Assembly (NCBI GenBank): GCA_020831635.1
Contig: JAFIGC010000021.1
Location: 1 to 55,648, forward strand
Length of the DNA: 55,648 nucleotides
Source: Verrucomicrobiota bacterium
GTDB lineage: Bacteria; Verrucomicrobiota; Kiritimatiellia; SS1-B-03-39; UBA6053
Direction of reading: 5' to 3'
Under the pieces are notes generated by a model. The model did not search any database and was not told the DNA's origin. It worked only from the letters and a program-made list of their open reading frames with translations. A program made the position numbers and the translations under genes. Shown here one piece after another: positions 50,122-55,648 of this stretch (within the stretch, counting starts at the first letter, position 1; each line of letters begins with the position of its first letter).

Positions 50122-50862
50122 ATGAACAAAATCCATTTTTTCGGACTGATCGTATCTCTTTCGCTGACCCAACTTTTTGCCGACCCCATTCCCGAAGGGG
50201 AAGCACCCGCTCGCGTCCGCATTGGCATCGCCGAAACCGAAATGGATGAGGATGAAGCGAATTTAACCGCCGAAGAGCAGGCCGCCATCCAATTGGCCCT
50301 GCAAGGCGGAGGCATCACCGCCGCCGCGGGCAACATGATTCGTTCCGGCATGACCATTACCGTCAACGTTTTGGTCCAGGGACGTTCGGAAATCAGGACC
50401 GATGTGCAACGCATCAATGAGAGTGGGCGCATCGCCCTGCCGCTGATTGAAAACGTCGTTGTCGCCAACCAAAGCATGGAACAAATCGAAGCTCAACTCA
50501 CCGAGCTTTACAGCCAATATTTCCGCAACCCCCACGTGATCGTCGAATACGTGGGCAGCACCACCGATCCGTACATGTCCCCCTGGGGTTATGTGACCAT
50601 GATTGGTCGCGTGGGCAGCGAAGGTCCGATCGCCATCCCCCCCACTCGCAACATGACCCTCTCCGGCGCCATCAAATCCGCCGGCGGTCTGGGATCGAGC
50701 GCCAACGCCACTTCCATATCCGTTTTCCGCCCCAATCTGGAAGAAAACCGCGTTCGCAGAATTTCCGTGGATCTCCGCAGCGTCGGACGCCGCGGCAATC
50801 ACGAAGAAGACATCCTGCTGAAAGCGGGCGACGTGGTCTTCGTGCCAGAACGCATTTTCTGA
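50122..50862 (+). CDS. Wza-type polysaccharide export protein
   Basis: The 246-residue protein has a signal peptide (MNKIHFFGLIVSLSLTQLFAD). An acidic linker is followed by the polysaccharide export domain (MIRSGMTITVNVLVQGRSEIRTDVQRINESGRIALPLIENVVVANQSMEQIEAQLTELYSQYFRNPHVIVEYV). An SLBB-like domain (WGYVTMIGRVGSEGPIAIPPTRNMTLSGAIKSAGGLGSSANATSISVFR) ends KAGDVVFVPERIF. Wza-type proteins form the outer-membrane pore for exopolysaccharide. No lipobox cysteine is seen, so lipidation is unlikely. No glycosyltransferases or Wzc are adjacent; the main cluster must be elsewhere. Its stop and the convergent AddA-like stop sit in one small palindrome. Confidence 0.92.
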   Translation: MNKIHFFGLIVSLSLTQLFADPIPEGEAPARVRIGIAETEMDEDEANLTAEEQAAIQLALQGGGITAAAGNMIRSGMTITVNVLVQGRSEIRTDVQRINESGRIALPLIENVVVANQSMEQIEAQLTELYSQYFRNPHVIVEYVGSTTDPYMSPWGYVTMIGRVGSEGPIAIPPTRNMTLSGAIKSAGGLGSSANATSISVFRPNLEENRVRRISVDLRSVGRRGNHEEDILLKAGDVVFVPERIF

Positions 50863-50874
50863 TTCAGTCAGAAA
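50856..50874. repeat. Palindrome spanning both convergent stop codons
   Basis: TTTCTGA-TTCAG-TCAGAAA (7-bp arms) holds the TGA of the Wza-like gene and the stop of the AddA-like gene on the other strand. Only five bases separate the genes, so this may be the only termination signal, though it lacks a T-run. Confidence 0.5.
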
Positions 50875-53800
50875 GTTCTGTCAATTTCCCGGGTTTCACC
50901 GGTTCGGGTGAACAAGAGCTGACAGCGGATGTTTTCCGGGGGAATGGCCAGAATGTCCGCGAGCACCTTGCGATAGAGTTGCATTTGCGGCGCGTAATGG
51001 TCCACGGTGGCCTCGTCGCTTTTCCGATTGGTTTTATAGTCCTGAATCCAGGCCGCGTTTTCAAAGAGCACCACCCGGTCGAAAATCCCGGTAATCCACC
51101 CTTCCTCCAAAACGCTTTCAAAGTGTTTTTCCCGCCAAAGGTCGCGCACCCCCGCTGGCTTTCGCAACGCCGGGAAATCGGCAAAAGCCCGCCGGACCTG
51201 TTCGGCGGCGGCACTGTCGTCCGGTTCGCCGCAACGCGCGAGAAATTCATCCAAGCTTTCATCATCCGCCCACGCCATTTGCTCAAGCAACCCATGCACG
51301 CGGCTGCCCAATTCGCGTCCGTCCTCGGGAATCAACTGGTACACGCGCCCCAATTCCCGTTCGGTTTGATCCGCCTGAGACGGTTCCAGCCTGGGGACGA
51401 TTTTCTGGCCTGCACGCATTCCCAAGGATTGGACGGGTAACGCGGCTTCCTCCATTTTGGCTTTTTTTGGGGGGAGGACGGGCGTACCGGTGGCATACAA
51501 TACCCGCGCCCCTTCCGGAGATTGAACACCAAGCGCAGGCGCCGAATCCGGCACGCGGTCACGAATCCAATTGGCGGTCACGGTCAACTTCCCTTTGGCC
51601 TTGGGCGCCTCGGGCAAGATGACGTGCAGACCCTGCTTGGCCCGGGTCAGGGCCACATAAAGATTGCAGAGATTTTCGTACGCGCTTTCGGCTTCCAGCC
51701 TGGCCTGCACTTCCTCCAGCCCGCCGGTCTGCGTGCAAACCGCCTTGGGCGGAAAATCCAACACCCAATCGGGCACCTCCCCGGTGGCGGAGGTGGCCAG
51801 CTTTTTGTGGTCCAGGCGAACAAAATTGCTCCCCGCGTCCACGGGCAAAAACACCAAGTCAAAGCCAAGGCCTTTGCTTTGATGAATGGTCATGATGCGG
51901 ATCACCCCGGCGGCCTGATGTTCCTTGAGCCGATACCCCTCCACAAAGGAGAGAAACCGATCCACCGACACCGTGTCCAACTCGTCAAATTCACGCGCCG
52001 CCTCCACCAGCTTTTCAATTCGGAACCGCGCGAAGTCGGCGTCCGCCTCCAAGGGGAGACTTTTGGCCAATCCATGCAAGGTGTACGCGAACCCCCGCTC
52101 ATGCAGGGATTGCAAAACCTCGAAAGGCTTGACCTCGAAGGACCCCATGGCCAAAAATTGACGGCTGAAGGCATCCGCGGGATGGGCGGCATATTTCAGG
52201 GCCGCCAATAGCAGTTCCACCGCCGTGTCCGTGCGCAGGGGACTCTGACCCTCCAGGGCCACCGCGAAACCGCGGCTGCGCAGGGCGTCGGCCAATTCCG
52301 CGCCGCTGGAATTGGACCGGGTCAGTATCGCGGTTTCCAAAGAAGGATCTTGCTCCCGAAGAATCGCTTCGATGACATCCACGGCCTCGGTTTCTTCCTT
52401 GTCCAATATTTCCACCACCTGCGCAAAACCGGGCAGGTCGCGGTTGCGCTCGGCGGCGGTGTGACAACGATACTCCCGATTCCAATGCGCGCTGGCGCCG
52501 GCGGGAAAATCATCTCCCTCCGGAATGGCCTCCATGAGCAGGTTCACAAGCGCCAGCACCGGCGCTGCGGAGCGTTGGGAGGTTTCCATGTGCACGTTTT
52601 CGATCACCGGATACCGCGCCAGAATTTCCTCGAACAGATCCGCGTTACCACCCCGCCAGGCGTAAATGGCTTGTTTGACATCCCCCACCTGAAAATACCC
52701 CCGCCGACCCTCCGCGTCCTGCAGAACCTCCTCCACAAAGGGTTCGATGGCCCGCCATTGCAAGGTGCTGGTATCCTGAAATTCGTCCAAAAGCCAATGG
52801 TCCACCTGACCATCCAGACGAAACGCGAGTTCCCCCGGCGTAAGGTGGTTGAAGCCATTCATGAGCGCGCAAGCGTCCTCGAAAGTAATGCGTCCACGTG
52901 GCAGGACGTTTTTGCGGTATTGGTCCTCAAAGCGATGCAACAAACGATAAAGCCCCTTGGTTTGGGTAAAAGCCCGTTCCAGTTCCAACCCCGCCGGATG
53001 CCGCAGAAGCAACCGCAGTCCCCTCCAAAGATTTTCCGGAAGCGGGACCTCCTTTTTGCGGTAGGTTACCTCCGGGGAATCCCCGTCCAACAAACGGGCA
53101 ACCAGCGTCGATTTGGGATAATCCTTGCTCCAGGAACTGCCCTGATTGTAATCGGCCGCCGCATGAATAATGCCCTCGATGCCCGCCCGAACTTGGTCGT
53201 GTTCAATTCCCGGCAATTCCGCCAGCAGACTCGCCCTGAGCAGTTCGCGTTCCGAGTCGGGAATCGACCGGGGCAGACCCGAAATCAGCAATGGACCCGG
53301 GTGATCCCATGCGCTTTCATCGGGATGGAGCAGATAGACGGCGCGATGGTCCTGCACGAAATTCAGCAACTTTCGGTCAAAGGCCTTTTCCGAAAGACCG
53401 TGGGTAGCCTGTTCAAAGGCATGGAGAAACGCCTGTTCCGCGTCCGGTTGCAAACGTCCGGGACGAAACAGACGGTCCACCACCTGTTCATGCAAAAAGC
53501 GGGCTTCGGGACCTTGGCCGTCCAAAAGCGAAAACTCGGCGGGCAGTTGCATTTCCACGGCGGCCGCGGAGAGCATTTGCGCGATGCGCGAATCCAGTGT
53601 ACCGATCCGCAGCCGGTTCATATGGGCCAGCATGGCCCGCAGATTTTCCATGAAGCCCTCCCGCGAATGCGTCAAACCCATGTGAGCCGACGTGGCCCGG
53701 GCCTTTTCCTCATCGCCCGCCGCCTCCCGCAAATAGCGGACTATCTCATCGAAAATCTCCCCCGCCGCCTTACGGGAAAAGGTATAAGCCCCGATCCGAT

Positions 53801-53912
53801 CCGGAGACACCCCCATGGCCAGCAGACGCAAAACCCGGTGGGCCAATTGAAACGTCTTGCCACTGCCCGCACTGGCGGAGATGGAAAGATAAGGCGTGAA
53901 GGAAGGTTGCAT
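50868..53912 (-). CDS. AddA/RecB-like helicase-nuclease
   Basis: The 1014-residue protein is a UvrD-type helicase with a C-terminal nuclease. Motif I is SASAGSGKTFQLAHR, motif Ia is GAYTFSRKAAGEI, motif II LLDEFQDTSTLQW, motif III QVGDVKQAIYAWRGGNADLF, motif V RIMTIHQSKGLGFDLVFLP and motif VI ALTRAKQGLHVI. The C-terminal WITGIFDRVVLFENAAWIQDYKTNRKSD is a RecB-nuclease core (D...QDYK). It degrades or processes double-strand ends for recombination and defence against linear DNA. No AddB-like gene lies on either side; it would have to be elsewhere. ATG 53912 fits the family start; a GTG at 53942 is possible. Confidence 0.9.
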   Translation of the reverse strand: MQPSFTPYLSISASAGSGKTFQLAHRVLRLLAMGVSPDRIGAYTFSRKAAGEIFDEIVRYLREAAGDEEKARATSAHMGLTHSREGFMENLRAMLAHMNRLRIGTLDSRIAQMLSAAAVEMQLPAEFSLLDGQGPEARFLHEQVVDRLFRPGRLQPDAEQAFLHAFEQATHGLSEKAFDRKLLNFVQDHRAVYLLHPDESAWDHPGPLLISGLPRSIPDSERELLRASLLAELPGIEHDQVRAGIEGIIHAAADYNQGSSWSKDYPKSTLVARLLDGDSPEVTYRKKEVPLPENLWRGLRLLLRHPAGLELERAFTQTKGLYRLLHRFEDQYRKNVLPRGRITFEDACALMNGFNHLTPGELAFRLDGQVDHWLLDEFQDTSTLQWRAIEPFVEEVLQDAEGRRGYFQVGDVKQAIYAWRGGNADLFEEILARYPVIENVHMETSQRSAAPVLALVNLLMEAIPEGDDFPAGASAHWNREYRCHTAAERNRDLPGFAQVVEILDKEETEAVDVIEAILREQDPSLETAILTRSNSSGAELADALRSRGFAVALEGQSPLRTDTAVELLLAALKYAAHPADAFSRQFLAMGSFEVKPFEVLQSLHERGFAYTLHGLAKSLPLEADADFARFRIEKLVEAAREFDELDTVSVDRFLSFVEGYRLKEHQAAGVIRIMTIHQSKGLGFDLVFLPVDAGSNFVRLDHKKLATSATGEVPDWVLDFPPKAVCTQTGGLEEVQARLEAESAYENLCNLYVALTRAKQGLHVILPEAPKAKGKLTVTANWIRDRVPDSAPALGVQSPEGARVLYATGTPVLPPKKAKMEEAALPVQSLGMRAGQKIVPRLEPSQADQTERELGRVYQLIPEDGRELGSRVHGLLEQMAWADDESLDEFLARCGEPDDSAAAEQVRRAFADFPALRKPAGVRDLWREKHFESVLEEGWITGIFDRVVLFENAAWIQDYKTNRKSDEATVDHYAPQMQLYRKVLADILAIPPENIRCQLLFTRTGETREIDRTF

Positions 53913-54254
53913 AAGGATCGGAATTCGGGTGAAGTGCCTCACAGCCTGCCCGGAAATTCAGGCCCTGTCAACATTCGCGGGACATGATTTCATCCGTGTG
54001 ATTCACATTCGAGTGACCGAGCGGTTTCTGTATTAGGGGGAGTCCTGCCGCACCCAAATTCTGTCACAGGCAAAACATTGCGAATCGGGGGGTGTTGTTT
54101 ATGATCCAACTTGTACACGGAACGCTCTCCAACACACATGCCTGTCAAAACGTTTCTTGACGTTTTTTCTTGCGGTTGCTCCTGGTTTCAGGAATATGAA
54201 AAAAACAACAGTTAATGTAATATAAAGTTGGCGATAAACGAAAGGAGACGATAC
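53913..54254. other. Non-coding gap at the edge of the AT-rich segment
   Basis: No gene, tRNA or clear repeat was found in this stretch of about 340 bases. Base composition shifts from GC-rich to AT-rich toward the right end. Possible promoter elements for the gene at 54255 lie in TTAATGTAATATAAAG (54209-54224). It may be the left border of an acquired island, but no attachment-site duplication was seen. Confidence 0.4.
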
Positions 54255-54668
54255 ATGAGGCTCGACGAAATCCGCGCAATAATTGATAACTCAAGCAGTG
54301 ATGACTGGCACAAAGCTGCCAAAGCAACGACCATATTCATACCTGACATTGACATCTCGTTAGACTGGAACGAAACCATTAACCCGAACTTCACAGAACC
54401 TTGGCACAATTGCCTACATGACCCCTCGGCATCATCTGTGTCGGTCGTTCTGCGACATAACGGCGCACCGGTTGACCGATGGACATTCGTCGTTGTAGAT
54501 GGCGGACGCTACATGATGCCCCTTCCTGCACCATCAGCCAGTGGAGGATATGAGCTACCAGCCTCGATCATACCGATTGGAAACCTCATCTTTGATCTAT
54601 ATCATCCGGGCGGTGCGAGCAACAACCTATCAGCCCTCCTCAACAAATGTAGTATTTCGGTCGTGTGA
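54255..54668 (+). CDS. Unrecognised protein in AT-rich segment
   Basis: The 137-residue protein begins MRLDEIRAIIDNSSSDDWHKAAKATTIFIPDIDISLDW. It has Trp-rich and Pro-rich beta-type segments (NPNFTEPWHNCLHD, VSVVLRHNGAPVDRWTFVVVDGGRYMMPLPAPSASGGYELPASIIPIGNLIFDLY). I do not recognise a domain. AAAGGAGA is six bases before the ATG, an excellent ribosome site; a TTG at 54228 in the same frame is inferior. DNA composition and codon use are visibly more AT-rich than the left part of the window, so acquisition is likely. The next gene follows after about 20 bases on the same strand. Confidence 0.7.
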   Translation: MRLDEIRAIIDNSSSDDWHKAAKATTIFIPDIDISLDWNETINPNFTEPWHNCLHDPSASSVSVVLRHNGAPVDRWTFVVVDGGRYMMPLPAPSASGGYELPASIIPIGNLIFDLYHPGGASNNLSALLNKCSISVV

Positions 54669-54692
54669 GGCAGAGCCAAAAAAATAAATGTG

Positions 54693-55211
54693 ATGAATAT
54701 ATTCAATCAGATATTCGGCGGCAGTAAGGATTGGCCAGATCCGATCAAGAAAGCTGACCCGCTTAACGGCATCTCAAACTGTAAGACCACTCTCGTAAAA
54801 ACCTTGGGAATGGCGTCGGTTGTTACTTCCATGACCCTCATGGAGCAATTTCCTGAGTTTGTCGAGGTGTTGAAAAGGAGCCAAAGCGCGGACACAGACT
54901 GGGACTTTTTTTTCATAGCAGGTGGCGCAGGAATGGTAACCCTTTCCTCTGGAACCTCTGAAGCTCTCAGAAAGGATATTTTTGACGATCTGACGCTTCT
55001 CAACGAACGCCTGACACACGCAATCTCAGATCTTAACCAGTTCCTTGAGGGTAAGGATGGCAGAACAAAGAACCCAATAAACGCGGTAGGCCTCTGGATA
55101 CTGTGGAATGTGGGCGGTCAACAACCAACATACGAGGAAAGCAAGAGACTGGTTCCCGCCATCGGAGGAATGCTGGCAGGCATAGCCAGAGAAAGTGTCA
55201 ATGATGCATAG
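54693..55211 (+). CDS. Unrecognised protein in AT-rich segment
   Basis: The 172-residue protein (ATG; a GTG one codon earlier is possible) reads MNIFNQIFGGSKDWPDPIKKADPLNGISNCKTTLVKTLGMASVVTSMTLMEQFPEFVEVLKRSQ. A hydrophobic stretch (WDFFFIAGGAGMVTLSSG) suggests partial burial or membrane contact, but not a secure transmembrane helix. It ends in helical sequence (ESKRLVPAIGGMLAGIARESVNDA). No family known to me. It probably forms a small operon with its neighbours. Confidence 0.65.
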   Translation: MNIFNQIFGGSKDWPDPIKKADPLNGISNCKTTLVKTLGMASVVTSMTLMEQFPEFVEVLKRSQSADTDWDFFFIAGGAGMVTLSSGTSEALRKDIFDDLTLLNERLTHAISDLNQFLEGKDGRTKNPINAVGLWILWNVGGQQPTYEESKRLVPAIGGMLAGIARESVNDA

Positions 55212-55316
55212 AGTCTTTAGAATTTGCCGGCCACACCTTGCACACCTACAAAATGGGCCGCGCGGACGCTTCTAAGCCTGAGACTCACGAGTGACGTAGG
55301 CAGAAAGGCACGAGTG

Positions 55317-55625
55317 ATGATGGATGCTAATCAACGGAAAAAATTCACCCAAACGCTTCGGAGGCGCTATCGAAGCTACGTCACTGTTGAGGCCTTGGGC
55401 CAGTTGCGCGTGTCAGTCGAAAAGCGACTCAACCGACTCGCAAGCATGCTACGTGATCTACAAAGAAAGGAGGTCGCATCTGAAAATTCCGTGAAAGCCC
55501 TTCCACAGCTTGCATCGACACTCTTCGGTGTTGAAGAGGACATCAAACGGATTGGTGCCTCGAAGCTGGAGTTCAGCATTGAGAAGGAAATTATTAATTC
55601 TACTTTGTTAAATCAATTAAGATAG
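55317..55625 (+). CDS. Small coiled-coil protein in AT-rich segment
   Basis: The 102-residue protein (MMDANQRKKFTQTLRRRYRSYVTVEALGQLRVSVEKRLNRLASMLRDLQRKEVASENSVKALPQLAS...) is helical and basic, with heptad-like spacing across RVSVEKRLNRLASMLRDLQRKE. AAAGG lies upstream of ATG 55317; ATG 55320 and GTG 55314 are also possible. The open frame extends back to 55224 without a ribosome site. It follows the preceding gene by about 105 bases, and 23 bases remain to the window edge. Function unknown. Confidence 0.65.
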   Translation: MMDANQRKKFTQTLRRRYRSYVTVEALGQLRVSVEKRLNRLASMLRDLQRKEVASENSVKALPQLASTLFGVEEDIKRIGASKLEFSIEKEIINSTLLNQLR

Positions 55626-55648
55626 CATCTTCCCTATACCGAGGTCGT

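Noticed and set aside
53913-54254. tRNA or attachment site at the border of the AT-rich segment
   Set aside because: No cloverleaf-compatible stems, no CCA end and no direct repeat with other parts of the window could be found by eye.

Overview
The window is about 55.6 kb of moderately GC-rich, densely coding bacterial chromosome. The gene set points to Verrucomicrobiota, probably the Opitutia side. It includes a PEP-CTERM protein, a pseudopilin ending in the H-X9-DG type signature, choice-of-anchor-type surface proteins, a eukaryote-like type II glutamine synthetase, a LacI regulator and Ser/Thr kinases with a DWG motif. No rRNA, tRNA or CRISPR array was seen. The taxonomic placement is inference from gene families, not from a marker gene.

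Layout. 1-4500: the tail of a surface protein, then an NtrC-type response regulator and histidine kinase on the minus strand. Divergent from them is a secreted tandem-DUF4168 protein behind a good sigma-54 promoter. 4600-6950: two coupled secreted proteins built from related secretin-like modules. 6964-12674: a two-gene minus-strand cassette, a DUF4143 ATPase and a ~1500-residue Cap4-like nuclease/STAND-type NTPase. It resembles Avs antiphage proteins and is the best candidate for an undescribed system here. 12900-18250: PEP-CTERM protein, membrane-fused spermidine-synthase-like protein, pseudopilin, surface protein. 18385-23100: SUF iron-sulfur operon (Rrf2 regulator, SufT-like, SufC, SufB, SufD, Rieske ferredoxin). 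23374-26900: LacI regulator, QueC, degenerate FmdB-like protein, GGCT-like enzyme, Ser/Thr kinase. 27152-28156: type II glutamine synthetase behind a second sigma-54 promoter.

28255-35264: mixed housekeeping genes (purC, an EVE-domain protein, AlgH, N-carbamoylputrescine amidase, CPBP protease) interspersed with a REP-associated tyrosine transposase (RAYT). Clusters of its probable REP palindromes (core CGGGGCCTGTCCCCG) occur here. 35268-40841: a four-gene operon (mgtE, menE-like ligase, Nudix hydrolase, UvrD-type helicase) in which each start overlaps the previous stop as ATGA. Three tandem REP units lie inside the ligase gene and are read through in frame. 41010-45933: carbohydrate-binding protein, GbsR-type regulator, heme A synthase, MATE transporter, DUF2851 protein. 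45951-48717: a head-to-head candidate restriction endonuclease and cytosine-5 methyltransferase, then a DUF6429-pRiA4b fusion. 48967-53912: YchF, Wza-type export protein, AddA-like helicase-nuclease. 54255-55625: three unrecognised genes in visibly more AT-rich DNA, probably acquired.

Themes that link genes are sigma-54 control, several small repeat families between genes (31-bp-phased palindromes, heptamer microsatellites, REPs), tight translational coupling through 4-base overlaps, and two separate sets of likely anti-phage genes.
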